Shown in pieces: positions 37,752 through 51,195 of a DNA stretch of 64,000 nucleotides. The DNA comes from Puffinus mauretanicus (taxonomy: Eukaryota > Chordata > Aves > Procellariiformes > Procellariidae). The stretch lies in NCBI GenBank assembly GCA_023333565.1, contig JAJKFH010000347.1:248001-312000 (forward strand). The letters are read 5' to 3'. Position 1 is the first letter of the stretch. Each line of letters starts with the position of its first letter. The translations under genes and the position numbers were made by a program. The notes beneath the pieces were generated by a model. That model saw only the letters and a program-made list of their open reading frames with translations, was not told the origin of the DNA and ran no database searches.

Positions 37752-37808
37752 TTCTTGCTCCATTCTTACTCCGGCAAAACTGGAATAGAGTTCAGTAAGA
37801 GTTCAACC
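37752..37808. repeat. Old interspersed-repeat fragment (GGCAAAACT type)
   Basis: TCTTGCTCCATTCTTACTCC leads to GGCAAAACTGGAATAGAG and TTCAGTAAGAGTT. It resembles the old sauropsid motif in which GGCAAAACTCCCATTGA is followed by TTCAATGGGAGTT. Diverged, and the family name is unknown to me. Confidence 0.45.
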
Positions 37809-40800
37809 TAAAATGACTTGCATAAATCTGGTTAAAGAATCCAGGATTTGTCGATGCATTTTTAATGTACTTGAATATTATGGAAAATTCCATCAATTCA
37901 TTCTGACTCAGTAATCAATGCTCACATATTTGCTAGCTTTCTCAGACAAAAGAGAACAGTACATAGAGGAGCTAATTATACAGAAGTGACATCAGTGCTC
38001 ATACCTATGGTTATCATCCCACGGTCCATTTTGACCAACGTCTCTAGCTCCATTCACCAAGAGCATCAGCCGGAGCTCACAGGAATCAGTGGCAATAACC
38101 CAACCCAGTGCAATGAGCTCCTGGGCCAGCATGAAAGGAACTAAACTGAAATGTGGTTTGAAAGACTGTGAGGAGGCTTTGCCAAAGGACCGCTCCTGCA
38201 CTGAAGTTTTTGGGGATGGAAGTTCTTCGGTAGCAGAACAGAGTCAGCCCTTTGTTTTCCAGGCACAGTCATTTGCAAAAGTGAAGACTGTTGATGGTAC
38301 GACCAGCTTTGCGAGTCGAAAGGGAGGCAAAGCAATGCATGAACCTTGCTATGAAAGTGGTTCTATTTCTAAATGGGTATTGTGGTGTGGTGAGCTTACT
38401 CACCCCCTGCACCTTATTATGAAAGGACATATGAAGGGCAAATGTTCATGTTCTTTGGTTATCTAGGAAGACAAACTTTCAGACCTCTATCTTAGACTGA
38501 AGTCTTAACATGGTAAATGCCTTAAAAACAGTTCTTCACCAGCAGCAACGTCCACAAAAATTTTCTATTCCATGATGGGCCAGAAATGTGCTGAAAGGCA
38601 CAATGTGTAACAGCACTGTTATAGTGGTGGTATTAATGGCTGTCCTCAAGTGAGTTTCAAATCCCCAAGTAATATTATTTTTTCTTAAGTCAGTGGATCC
38701 CCCTAAAACTTTCTCGGTCTCTAGAGAAATGAGGCCCCTGCATATACCAAAACCAATAGCAAACGGTAGGTGAAGGTGCCGAGTAGGACAGAAGTAAGCA
38801 AAGTGACTGAAAGTCAGAGCCTAGGACACTGCTTTTGCAACCTAAAAGATGCTACAGCAAAAAGGCTGCCAGGCAGTCTGCAAAGTCAGTTAAGAGCAAG
38901 ACCCTTAGAGAAAGCTAAAAGATGCATCTTCTTGGGCAGAGAGCTGACTGCAGTGTCGTATGTGGAGCTCTGGGCTGGGAAAATGCCTTTTGATGCTCAT
39001 TACAAGTGTGGAAAGAAGACATCTGGACATGTTTCGTAAATAAACAGGATTACACAAAATAATATACCTGACTCAGAGCATCCATTTCTAATGGTTTATT
39101 TTAACAATTTATTTAGATGGTAATTTCCTGCATTGTTCTGTGTTCTGTATCGCCTGTGTTTACTTTGCTGTTAGCGAGCCAGACCAGCAAAGTGCAAGGC
39201 ATGGTCTTAAGGCCCTCTCAGTGGCGAGTGATCCAAAAGTGATATTCTGCTGGTTTCTGGAGGGAGCAAGCACGCACTCGATGCTCATTTCATCTTTTTG
39301 AAAAGCCAAATTAAATTACTTGCAAAGCAAATGAAATGTGGCAGTAGGATCCAGGCTCGGGTGAGCTCTTACCAAAATGATTGCTCGCAGTTCAGCTCAC
39401 AATAAAATACGCAGGAGGTGGTATTGTTGCTGCAAAGGCTGGGGAGCAGCTAGGTCAAGAGTGTGATATGCAGCTGATGTCAGCTTACCACTGAAATCGT
39501 GTGCAATGTTCTGTACTGTCTTCTCACTGCTCGTGGGAGAGCATGAGAACATATGGCTTCTCGGGAGCAGCCTATGCGGTGAATTAACAGTGTATAATCT
39601 TGGAGAGAGATATGCTGCCTTGGTCTAGCTTGGCCTCTGGATATCCAGACTGACCGACCTCCCCCTGACCAGGGCATCTTATGTTCCTTGGGGTCACTGA
39701 CAATTTTTTTTTCCCTTTTCCATGGTTTTAATTTATTTTTCTTGAAGAGGGCAGAGATGTATGGCTTACGGCACAGCAGACTCAGACACTGGAGCAGGGA
39801 CGCCTGCTCTTGAGTAGCTGAATCAGGCTGAAATTCTTTGCAAGCGCTGTAGTGCTGTATGCCAATAATATCTCACATGTGTCATCAGTCTTCTTTAAAT
39901 GGGATGTCTTGACAGAGCACTTGTTTCAAGGAAGATCTCCCCAGGATATGGAAGACGGTGAAGGAGTGCCTCAAGACATAAGCCATTTATTGCACAAGTG
40001 CTTAGAGGAGTTGATATGTTTCAGTGGGAAAATAGGTCTATGATTAGTTTCAAAAATGAGTCCTCTGATGAAATAGTGAAAATATCCAAATGCTCCAGTC
40101 ACACCAGGATTTTGTATTTGTGAGTTCCTCTGTGCTGGGCTGTGATCAAGATCCATGCTGTGTGTTACCTTTTCTGCCCTATGTCGAGCACAGAACAATC
40201 TCCTTCCTTTAAGATGAACCATAAGTCAGAGCAACCCGGTTAAAAAACAATGCAATTTTTTCTAACGCATGTTTTCTCACATTCAAACTGGATCTTACCT
40301 CTTCAAATATTTGTAAAGCTTTGAGCAGACTATCGGCATGGGTCTTGACTGTCATGGACTATTTCACCATCCTCTTGTGATGGACTAATTGTTCCAATGG
40401 ACTAATGAACATGGCTGAGCACACTGTTTTGGAGCCTCCCAAAACACAACTAGGCATTACTTCATCATCTTGCTCTGTGTCTGCTTGACCCTTGGCATGG
40501 GCCAATACTCATTTCACAGTCTTGTGGAGCTCCAGCAGTTTGATACGAATGGAAATGCATCCAGGAGGCTTTATCTAACTAGCTGGGGATGCTCCAGTGA
40601 CAGCCTTAGCACCTGAATCAGTAACTCCTCCTGTGAAACTTGTTTTGGCATCTTTCATTAGAGGAAGCTTGAGGCACAGTGAATACAAAGATCTGAGCAT
40701 CGTTCTTCAGCCTAATTAAATAGAATTCCTTCTGTTTTCTTAGTCCGTTGAACAGTCTCAGGAATACTTCAGCTAAGTTAATTTGATCTCATCCAAGATT

Positions 40801-43692
40801 TGAAACTGATTTATTTCTTCACTTACCTTACAGTGAACAGAGTAACACCAGGCTTCAAAGTCTTTTTCTACTTAAGTGTCTTTGTGCTATGCACAGGATC
40901 CAGCTCTTTCTGCATTTTGATGGTCTGCAAGGACTTTTTCAAGGAAGCAAGGGAAAGGAGGAGAGCTTCAGATGAGGCAGAACAGACCTATGCATAGTCC
41001 TAAAAGCAGATGTGGCATTGGTCCCTGTGTCAAGTCCAAGGTGGCAGAGGTTTCTCAGAACACAGCATTTACAGTCCATGTGCTTTGGCTCTGAGTTTGT
41101 GTTAACGAGCAGTTCACCTACTGGAGACTTGATCCTTGAGCAGCACACGTGCAGGTGCTGACCCTCCTTATGACAGCTATGATGTATGGCACTATTAGCA
41201 GCATGTTCATCACATAGATGCCTAGCGACGGACAGAGACACTTGAGCCTCAGGCTACACAGGTTTCTTCAGAGATCTTGCAGATGTCTCACTGTTTCGGC
41301 TTTCAGGGCTGCCTCTGCAATGCCAGAACTGCTGGCATGCATTGCTTTTACTCCTATATGGGTAATGTGCAGCATCGGGCCTGTGTACGCTCTTGGCAAT
41401 GCAGATAGAAGTGAAGCAGCTTCTGAAAAGGCAGGAAAAAACCTTTCCACCATCCAAAGCTATTGCAACTCATACTCCAGTGCTCATTGGTGTCACTTAT
41501 CTATTAGGCACATTTCTCCTGCTGAGGGTACCATGCTGCAGAGGCCTTAGCTGGTTAAGATTGGACCGACTATATAAACCTACAGCGGGAAAAAGTTGAG
41601 TATGAGTTTCTGGCATGCAGACTGAAATGTATGACTGCTGAGCAGTGCTGTCCTTGCCTGCTTACTTGTGTAACTTCTGCTGAATCTTTAATTTCCTGTG
41701 TGCAGCAGCATCCCATGGTTATAGATGTGGTAGACAACATGCAAATACAGAGTATAGAGAAAGAAACTATCTAAAGAACTTAAATTTTAAGTAATTTATG
41801 TGTAAAATCCAAGAGGTAGGAAGAGGTAGGACTACATAGTTTTCCCTAACATGCAGAGCCATGTGAATATCGTGAAACAACATGGCACTGAATTTTCTGG
41901 TCACATAAAAATATGCAGGGTATTTTCTATCAAGAATAGAATGATGAAATTTCTTGTATTTGCATTTTACCTGTAGAGAGACAGAACTGGGCTGATCACA
42001 AGCAATAACTACTACAAATCATTCCCTTTTCTCAACAAAACATGAGTATTTCTATTCTTTAAGAAGCAAACACTAGTAAATAATGGATAGTTTTGGTAAT
42101 AATGATCTAATTTACCCATTTAAGGAAACCATTATAAATGTAAACAATAGTGGAATTCAACATTTATGAAGTCCTTGTTTTCTTCCTATGGAATTTATTT
42201 AACAGACCCTAGAACCATCCATTATTTATCGTCTTTTAAAGTTTAATGAATATGGATATGAAAATTGTTAGAAATTGAAATACGGAAAATGTCTTATTAT
42301 CGCGTTGATGAATCTGGTCTGCGAGTTCAAATCCACAAGTGAAAATGAGTTGGCTGGTTTAAGCTACAGACTATTTGTCTACTAAATAGTTTGAAGAATT
42401 AATTCTTTACAACAGCAAAGAGATGTCTTGAAATAATAATGTATTCCAAAGTCAAGACTGTGAAATGTACTAATTGTGAGAAGAAAATTAGCTTAAAAAA
42501 ATGAACTAACTTGAACCTTTGCCTAAAATCCCATGCAAAATGAATTAAAATTGAACGAAATAAAGTGAGGCATTTTATCTGCATATTTCTGTGTGCTTCT
42601 GTATACCTCATTGCTTATATGGACATGATGGGTCAGTAGAAAATTAAGTTTTAAAAAGCCAAAAACATTTCCTATGTGGTCAGAGCTGGGATTTTTAAGA
42701 GAAAAGAGTTTACAGTCTCTTCTTCTACAATTTGATGGTAGATTTCAAGAGAAAAAAAAAAAGTCAGATAATCTTTGGAAGTTTGCTTTTCAAACCAAGC
42801 TTTGGCAGAGTGTTGTGAGGACACTTGCTACAAATAAAGTATATTGGCTGGTCAATGCAGCATTTCAAGACAAATTTAAGCTCCAGTCTTCCAACAATTC
42901 TTTTCAAAATATGTTAGGAAAGGAACTATTTAAAAATCAGACTGAATTTTTACTTCTCCCATAACTGGACCTGGTGACAGGATATTCTTCTCCTGCAAAA
43001 GACTTGCTGTTTCCAGTGTCTATGAAGATCTGCAGTATTAGGAGAAGGTTTTTTTTTTTTATTAAATTAAATAAATATTCTGTGTAAGTAGTCTTGCAAC
43101 TTTGGATGGTGTCAGAACACAGGAGGAAAATGAAGCATAGGAAGATACAAGAGGCTCCAATCACTGCACCTTAGAATAAAGAAACAGGCAATTGTAGAAG
43201 AATAAAAATTACTCTTAACAAGAAAGTGTTGAAAAATAAAAGGCACCATGCAGCTTACAGTTCTTGCCAGGAAACCATCTATCAGGAGACTACTAAAGAG
43301 GTATCATTTTTGGGAGTTTGCCAATGGGACCTGATGATATGCCAAAACAGGTGTCTTAACATTAGGACAAAAGATAAAAGCTCAGACACTTCAATAGTTT
43401 TCATCACTGGAAGCTGAGGAGCAAGACTCTGCTCCTAAGAGAGAGAGTTATCCTTCTTTCCCTTGGCAGAAGGATGCAGGAAGAACAGAAGGATACAGCA
43501 CATATATTTTAATCAATGTGAAACCAGATCAGAGCAACATTAAGCCCTGAACCACTGTCTTTGGAAGGGTTGTCACTGGGATGCTAAAAAAAAATAATTT
43601 TAGAGCCTACACTTACTTAGCTTACTCCCTCCAAATGCAATGAAGTATCACTTAGCAAATTCTTTTATTGTTTTTGTTGTTGGGTTTTGTGG
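37809..43692. other. Non-coding stretch
   Basis: About 5.9 kb. Open frames reach 125 codons (38089-38466, plus) and 110 codons (41218-41550, plus), overlapping others on the opposite strand, with no recognised domain. The patch 38020-38330 is compositionally distinct and could be an old unrecognised repeat. A short doubled word, GGTAGGAAGA, lies at 41816-41829. TGCGAGTTCAAATCC at 42319-42333 resembles a tRNA B-box but lacks an A-box partner. Confidence 0.4.
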
Positions 43693-43705
43693 TTTTTTTT
43701 TTTTT
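43693..43705 (-). repeat. T13 run (possible reverse-strand poly(A))
   Basis: Thirteen T residues on the plus strand. A 110-codon minus-strand frame (43719-44051) ends just to the right, so the order is that of a minus-strand retrocopy with a poly(A) tail. I see no AATAAA signal at the expected place and no convincing flanking duplication. A plain poly(T) run is equally likely. Confidence 0.4.
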
Positions 43706-46700
43706 GGGTGTGATTATACTAATCAGCTCCCAAGTTTGCAACACATAGGATGAGTTCAGGTCTATGGCTCAAAAGCTCTGACTGTGCCTGAGTTGCCAGG
43801 TGGTTGCCTTCTGCGGCTTGGTCTGGTTTTCCAGCCCAAATCAGCACACCACAGCTCCCTTCTGCTCTGCACATCCAAGTTTCATACGGAAACCTGAATG
43901 TGTGTGTATACGGGGGCTGTGAGGAGGAGGGTGCACACTTGAATCCTGTCATCGTGTGAGCTGACACGTGGCCATGTGCCACCAGACCTGGGAGGCTCTT
44001 GTGTCTTCCCTCGTGTGGACTTTTCTCCTGTGCCTCAGGTCTCAGAGTCACGATATTTTCCTACTTTGCCAGTGCGCTAGGATACAAGCCCTTTTAAGGC
44101 TCACATATGCTACAGTAATAGGTCTTAAAAATAGACAAAAGGCAGATTTATAAGCTGCTTATCAAAGGAAGTGTCAAATATTTTTTGACTTCTCTAAATT
44201 GTTCTTCTCTTCCTTGTACAAGAATAATGTTTAGCAGTGCAGATTGGAAAAAGTCTTAGCCAGTAGTGATTTTTGCTGATTTGTTTGACTGTAGAATAGG
44301 CTCTATGACCTACCAATAATTGGATATCCACTTCATACCCAGTCCACTGAAGTGAAGTAATTCGCATGATGAGATAAGTAGACTAGGACAAATTCAAGGT
44401 AGATCTTTCCTCACAGATCCCTCTATGCTCCTTCCACTCCCCCATTGGAAGGAACATCTCTCTATTTGCTCAGAAATAGTATACTACAGCTCTTTTAGTG
44501 CGTAAGATTACAGATTTTGATTAATTCACCAGCCTCTGTGCTTTACTTTTTCTAACAAGGTAGGTGACTGTCTACTATGATCATCATTACAAGGTTAGAA
44601 TAATGGTGGCATATATCTTTGGTCTCCACCCAAATGCAGCATGTTTTGGTATCAAGACTCCTTAATTAAAAGGATATTCAGTGACAAGCAAACTAACAGC
44701 ACTTCACATTAAGCTGAATTATAATACCCAAACACTTTATTGTATTTCTGCCAGTTCCAGTAACTCTATAATTGCATCTGCATTCTGACACGCTTCTGCT
44801 GATATCACAAATGCATTGTGGCATCTGAGTCAGAAACACACCCCTCGTTTTGCTGAGCTGGAAACAAAAGGATAGCGCGTGCAGAAAATATTGGCTCTAA
44901 AGGCCGAGTAAATATCGCCGGGTAAAGCACCGCTGTGCAATAAAACGCATGCATCTGCAACATGCAGCCTGCAAGAAGAGGTCTGAACACACGAAGACGT
45001 TGACGGTTCTTAACCAGCTTCACGTCTCCCTATCACAATTTACAACCTCCTCTCCATCCCACCGTCAAATTTTTTGCCCAAAGTCAAATCACTTCCCTTC
45101 TGGCTTGTCCCTTTCTTTTCCTCCTGCACCACGCATCCTCACCCCCATCTTTCCCCTGGCTGCCACCACGGGCGATACCCGAAATCTGGCTGCCGAAGCT
45201 GCCGTTGTCCTGCACTTCAGTGGGGTTACAGTTGTCCTGGTGACTTGCCTTGGCACGGGGGATCACCTGCAGAATGCCCAAATCCTGTGCAGCTGTACCA
45301 GCCGCAGGATCACAGGGGACCCGTTCTCTCAGAAATTTCTGCGAAAAAAGCCCGAGAGGTGTGGCATCCCCAACCCTCCCTGCAGCATTTTCTCTTGGCT
45401 GCTGTTTTCAGCTGTTTTCACTTTATTTTTGACTCTTCTCCTGAAGTGGCTTTGTTTCTTTTGAAACGGCAATTGTTGGATAGTTAATCGTGGCATTAAC
45501 AGCTCAAGAGGAAAATGGGAGAGAAAGGCTGGGGGGGTGTTGGGCAGAAGAAGAAACACTGATAGCAAGGCCACGGAAAATTACTGGTAAGTGGTGTCTG
45601 GGTTTGACCTGCAGATCAGGTATATAGAGCACTTTTTCTTAGAGAAAGGAATGATAGCTACTTACCAAAACTCTGTCAGTCGTAAGTCTCTTATGTTGGG
45701 TATAAAAGCCCGGCTGCAGAGAAAGACCACTTATCTTTTACTCGCGACAGTCCAAAAAAGAAATGGCAGCTAGCAAGAACACCTCTTCAGTTTTTACTGC
45801 TAGCTGGATCAGCCTCATAAATGCCTAAACTCATATATAAAAATGTTAATGTTTTCCAATTGCTATTCTGAATTTATATTTATTGCAATACAACGTATCC
45901 ATTAGCACATCTATCACTGGTAAATTTGTTACTGCTTCAAATATACAGTACATAACGTTGCAGCAATTTCATTTTACAAGCTAATAATGTACTGTAATGT
46001 AGCTTACAATATCATGTAGATGTATTTGATTAGGGAGGTTCAACAGTCAGTCAGGTTGAATAGTGGATTATATGAGAATCAAGTTTTTAACTTATTTACT
46101 GTACAAATGAACAGCTTTGGTGCACATTAAATGTGTTAATTTAACAGGTGTGTCGTTTTATTTCCTCAAATATTCATCGAAGAGGAACAAATGGTATTTT
46201 GACTTAAACTGAAGCACAGCAGACCTAGAATGTTTTTTGACACTTGACATGTTTATTCTTAAAAGAGAGTCATAATTGTACTTAATTGTTTTCTAAATTT
46301 ATTTAACTGCTGCATTCCACCGACTGCAGTAACTTCCCAAGAGCAAGAGATGTGACTAAAATATGTTTTCCTGAAATGTTATAAAAATACAGTGCTAAGC
46401 CTTTTTTCAAACAAACCAAAGCTTCAAAAATATACTACCTTGGAGACGATTTTTTGGAAAAGTTTTACACTTTGTCACAAAAGGGGCGTTGCTCTTCCTA
46501 CGTGGTTTTACAGAAACTTATAGCTGCCTGCTGTGCAGAGAGGCGATGTCCACTGTCCCATCTGCAAGGCGCAGGGTGAGGCAGGGATGTCCTCTCCAGG
46601 TGCTCTGGGTGGGAGCGTGACTGAAAGGTGCTCCAGGAGGTAGGGTGGGATAAATATGGATTAACATTTGGCTTCCTATTCCACCATGCACCTTTTGGGG

Positions 46701-47819
46701 AAAGATTTTCAGGGCTGTTTTTTAAGGAAGGTGCCTACCAGGATTTCAGAAGTGTTCTTGAAAACTTGTTTTTGGAGATGTGTCTTTTTTGGAAGGGCAT
46801 AGGTGCATTGAGATGAGTCTGTAAATCCTCCCAGGGACTTATCTGCACCCTCTGGAGCCAGCAGCTGGTGCATCATACGGATCAGAGATTCCTGCAGGCT
46901 CCTGGTCGTAACCACCCAGGTCAGAATAGGCATCATCAGATACAGCGGCAACGCAGACCATTGCAAGAACCAAAGACTGGCTTGTTGTGGGTGAAAGGGC
47001 GATGCCTGCTTTTGTTCCTAACTCACACCACGAGCAAGCTTATCTGGAACAGCTCTTTTGCATGCAATCAGATGAAACATGGGAAACACATTCATAAGGA
47101 TATATTTGCAGAACTGCGTATAGGCAGTGTATTTTAAAATCATATCCAAAGACATTATCTTTGGAATGCATACTATTTTGAGTTTTACTGCTTAGGTAAC
47201 TATACTCAATTAAGAAGTCAGAAGTTATTAGGCTAAATTAATCATTGGTAAAATTCCATGCTCAACTTTATGTTTGTACATCTCCCCAAAAAATGAAGAA
47301 GCGTTTTAGCTCCCTAATCCACTCCTGCTCCTTGCAGTACATTCCAGCTGAGAAATGGGACACAACAGGAAATAGTTTACAATTTTTTTATGTGAAAGGG
47401 GACTATAACTGTCACTTCTGTTTAGCTTATAGTTTCCCGAGTTTTGCCAGTCTTTTAGCCCATTCAGATAGGATAGCTTTTAATTTAGCTGTCGTCATTC
47501 ATAAACTACCCACATGAGTATTGCGGCGGGGAAAAATTACATGAATGACTTCTGGAAGCACTGACTTCCTAAGGACTGTTGTGAGAAGCAATATTACATT
47601 ATATCTGCAGTCATCTTCGGTATAAGGGATCAGCGGAGAGCTAAGGGAAAGAGTTTGACACACACAGCAGAGTTACTGGAAAGGGAAGCTAACTTATACA
47701 GTGTTAATGAAGAGAAGTATTTTCCCTTTGTGATAAATTGAAGTGACATGCGAGGCTGGCCCTTAAAAATCCTCCATTTACTCCCCTAGGGCAAAATCTC
47801 TTAATGGGTGATGGTGATT
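43706..47819. other. Non-coding stretch with a GC-richer patch
   Basis: About 4.1 kb. The patch 44870-45400 is GC-richer and carries overlapping open frames in three frames (171 codons at 44949-45464, 137 at 45074-45487, 65 on the minus strand), the pattern of low stop density and not of a gene. The stretch 46240-46330 is AT-rich, complex DNA with no repeat signature. No transposon remnant recognised. Confidence 0.4.
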
Positions 47820-47855
47820 CTTAATTGGCTTCAATAGGCTCTGGATCAAGGCCAC
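47820..47855 (+). repeat. Old interspersed-repeat fragment (TTGGCTTCAATAGGCTCTGG)
   Basis: The stretch ATTGGCTTCAATAGGCTC is followed by TGGATCAAGGCC. It is close to the motif TTGACTTCAATGGGCTTTGG plus ATCAGGCCC, which I recognise as the 3' end of an old dispersed element in bird, crocodile and turtle DNA. Only the end portion is visible. Confidence 0.55.
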
Positions 47856-50013
47856 AGAAGTCATATAGATCAAAATATTTTCAGCTATCTAGCTGGATGG
47901 CAAGAAGTGGCTGCAGTGATAGTGTTTGTGTGAACAGTTTGTGTTTTTATTCTGCTGTTTCACTGTGGGGAAAAAACATGTTTGTGGTTTATTTCTCTGT
48001 CCAATAGACATCTACATCTTTCTAATGTCATGCAGAGGACACTAATGCAATATATTATGCATGCTATCTATGTTCTGTTATGTCATTGGCTTTCACCTCA
48101 GCTCATTTGTCTGTTGAGTCTGGAAGGTGGATGAGGGGTGATGAGAAGGGAAATACCCTAAATCTGTCAGAATTACTTAGACATGTTGATATGTTTTAAA
48201 AAAATGAGTATTCATTGTTGTGCGTTGCTTTTCCAAGGTAAATTTCTGAACTGGCACATGTTAGATTCTTTAAATGTACACAATTGCATTGATCAGTCTC
48301 TGTTTTATTATTTTTCCAGGTATGGTATCAATAATATGTTATTAACCAATGTTTATTAAAGAGAAACACTAACATTCTCAGGAAAAAAATACTGTATCTA
48401 ACCTGATCTACTTTTTCCATTTCTGATTTTTGTTTGCATATTTATTTCATATTCCATCTATCCTCTCTATGCTTTATTAATGTACTTTCATCGTGAGATA
48501 AAACAAATACAGTAGGAATACACTGCACAGCCCCCTGTGACTAAAGAGCACACAATCCTATATATGGTGGTATTTCAGCACCCACACAGCACCATGTGTA
48601 TTTTCCCAAATCAAGACAAGACTTTAAATGAAAATACCCAGTGTTTTCTGGATTTCATTCATGCAATTTACTGAATGCTATTCTTGTGAGTTTCCTTACC
48701 TTGTTTTACTCCTTTTTTCCATGGAGAAATTAAAGGGAAAGATTTTACTTGAAAAAATTGTGACAGCTTTTATTAAGATGTTAAAAAGAAAGGGAGCTGC
48801 TGACTACTAGCCTGAATGATTAATATCCTGTACAATTTAGCCTGAGACGGGGAAACAACATTTTCTGAAATCCTTGATTGCTTGAAGGTCTTGGACCTTT
48901 CCTATTCAATGCTTTTTATTACATTTCATAACACAGAATAACATAACATAGCTTCCATCCTACCATGATACCTCATTGCACAGAACTTCTGTACTTGTGT
49001 GTAAGGAAAAATACTTTTTTTTACAGCATTTTTAGAAATGTTTCCATTTAAAGCATATGCTTATTGATTCATGAAACCCCTAGAACTGTTCATGAACTTA
49101 CTAAAACTGTTCAGGTTTGCTAACCAAAGAAAAATAATGTCAGTAGTGAAATAAATACCTTTTGAACATCCCGTTATAATTTCAGAAAATAAAATTAATA
49201 GTAAATTCAGTGCTGTCTGTTCTGGCTGGTGAAAATGTCACCAGACGTTAGGTTTTCAAGTTGCTTGTTTGCAGCAACTCTTTCCAGGCTCGGGCAGCAG
49301 TCGCTCATGTGCTATAGACACTGTCTCTCTTGCTTCCAAACTCTTGTAAATCAATAAAATACAATTCACTTGCCTTTGCCAGTAAAACACCAAACAAAAA
49401 TAAACTCTCCAAAGGCTCCATATCCTCTGGTCTGAAATAAGTGGGAGATAAAACAATTAACTTAATTAGGACTCAAAATAAAATCTGAAAAATATCCTCT
49501 AATAACTAGTCCAAAGGATAAAGCACAGAAAAACAAAGAATACAATGGAGGCAACATTTTTTCCTCTATGTGTATCTTTTGTTTTCTTTTTATGCAAAAA
49601 CAAATGATGAACTTTGGATGTACTCTAGCCTGTTCTTTTTTTTTTTTTTTCCCAGAGACTCCATCATATCCTCTGCTTCCCGTGAAGTGAACAGGATACT
49701 ACAGATAGTCCTAATCCAAACCAACACCATATTGCTCCTTTGGAGAGGGACTGAGAAACAGATAGAAACAAACCAACACACGATCAAAGGAAATGCAGAT
49801 AAACATGTAACAGAACGGGTAGTGAATCCAATTGAAGAAATTCTCCCTCCTTCCCCAGTTCTCTCTCTTGTACACACGCACACACACACATCTACACACT
49901 TGATTTATTTGTGAAACAGTCTCTTCTAAACATAGAATTTTGCATAGCGGAAAGGCAATTAAACAGAACAGCTTGAAGCTGCCAATCACTCCAACTACCA
50001 ACAAAAGCATCTA
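47856..50013. other. Non-coding stretch with short simple repeats
   Basis: About 2.2 kb. A T15 run lies at 49636-49650 and a short CA dinucleotide stretch at 49871-49890. The 114-codon plus frame (49570-49914) and 99-codon minus frames run through these low-complexity tracts and are not convincing. No dispersed repeat recognised. Confidence 0.45.
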
Positions 50014-50084
50014 CTATCAAAGCAAATAATGTAAATGTACAAAAAAAAAAACTTTCTATCAAAGCAAATAATGTAAACGTGCAA
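50014..50084 (+). repeat. Short duplication, 29-bp unit at 42-bp spacing
   Basis: CTATCAAAGCAAATAATGTA plus the following AATGTACAA (50014-50042) recurs at 50056-50084 with two substitutions. The copies are separated by an A-run and ACTTT. This is a recent local duplication or slippage event through the A-run. Confidence 0.9.
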
Positions 50085-50494
50085 GTAAAAAATAAGCTTG
50101 TTTATCATCTGTCATAGGAAAGTATACATTTTTTAGCCCTCCCCCCTCAGGATATGTCTTTTTCTATTTCATTACATTAATTTGTCCATGTATCTGATGT
50201 GGAAGGTAAGGAACAATAACAGAAGTTAGTGTTTCTGCATGCTTTTCTGTTGGGGAAGCATACTACTGCTATTGCAGGTTGGTTCTTTTTTTTTTTTGGC
50301 TTCTGGTGTACAAATAAATTGACAGTCACAGCTTATCATCACTTAAAGATGCATGTGCATGCTGGAGTTTACTGAAACATGATTGGCTGCTACATAAATC
50401 AATCTGATAGAGATCGGTCCCATGAAAAAAAGATAAATCATTAGCCTGTGCTTTTGGAATGTAATTCATTTTAGATAGTGATTATTGATGATTT

Positions 50495-50558
50495 CATTCC
50501 ACTGGTACATGTACATGTCTAGACCATGTTTTGTATAAAATGTTAAAACAGTGGAATG
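50495..50558. repeat. Inverted repeat with 10-bp arms and a palindrome-rich loop
   Basis: CATTCCACTG at 50495-50504 is exactly complementary to CAGTGGAATG at 50549-50558. The 44-nt interval contains ACATGTACATGT (50507-50518) and GTCTAGAC (50517-50524), both self-complementary. CATTCC/GGAATG is also the TEAD-binding word, so the arms may be two opposed TEAD-like sites. A hairpin RNA is less likely because the inner part does not extend the stem well. Confidence 0.7.
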
Positions 50559-51080
50559 TGTTCATTTCAAGAAAGACCATGAAGAAATAATGATTAAAAC
50601 CTTGTTATTGCAACACTCCAGATATAAAATTTTCATGCAGAAAACTTGGTTTCTCGCAAAGTCAAATTCATGCCTTTTACAGCAATTATAATTTAGTCCT
50701 CTACCTTGCATGCAACATTTTCTTGTGTATTGCTGTAAGTTTTCCTCCACCAAAGCAGAGGTTCTGTGCAGACACTTTCATGTGGCCTCATTATGGCCAC
50801 GCTAGCTTTTGCTGGTGTGCAGTATGTCAGACTAAGCCGTTTACTCAAACATCCTCAAATTGTGCTGGTTAACCCAAACTGGCTTTGGGTTAACCCTTGT
50901 TACCGCGGGGAATTTCTTTGCTTGTGCAATAATTTGATTTCACATTAGTTGGCAGCTAAACATGTAACTGTTTTCTTTTATACCATGAATCATGATGACG
51001 GTAACAAAATGGACTTTGAAAGCATCTTGTATAGACACCTAATGGTTTTGCACAGTGCCGTCGTAAAGGAGGTGAGCACC
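50559..51080. other. Non-coding stretch, no recognised feature
   Basis: About 0.5 kb. A doubled word TTAACCCAAACTGG / TGGGTTAACCC near 50868-50896 gives a local inverted repeat around CTGGCTT. Otherwise nothing recognised. Confidence 0.4.
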
Positions 51081-51195
51081 CTAATGCCATTTTGCAGACA
51101 TGGAATATAAGCCAGAGAACGGTAGTGATTTATCAAGAACTCATAACAAGTCACTGGTAGAAGGATATTTCTGAAACATAACCCTGATCTTCTCC
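51081..51195 (-). repeat. MIR (CORE-SINE) fragment, antisense
   Basis: The order CATTTTGCAGACATGGAATA, then AAGCCAGAGAACGGTAGTGA, then AACTCATAACAAGTCACTGG, then TAGAAGG and CATAACCCTGATCTTC matches the reverse complement of the MIR core and 5' region: ATTTTACAGATGAGGAAACTGAGGCACAGAG, then the GTCAC... stretch, then GAACCC. Diverged and truncated at the MIR 3' side. A 72-codon minus frame (50990-51208) overlaps it and is not coding. Confidence 0.75.

Noticed and set aside
42319..42333. tRNA B-box-like GAGTTCAAATCC word
   Set aside because: No A-box at the right distance and no cloverleaf can be drawn; at most a tiny SINE remnant.
44949..45487. Overlapping 171- and 137-codon plus-strand frames
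   Set aside because: Several frames are open together over a GC-richer patch, which reflects low stop density and not coding constraint.
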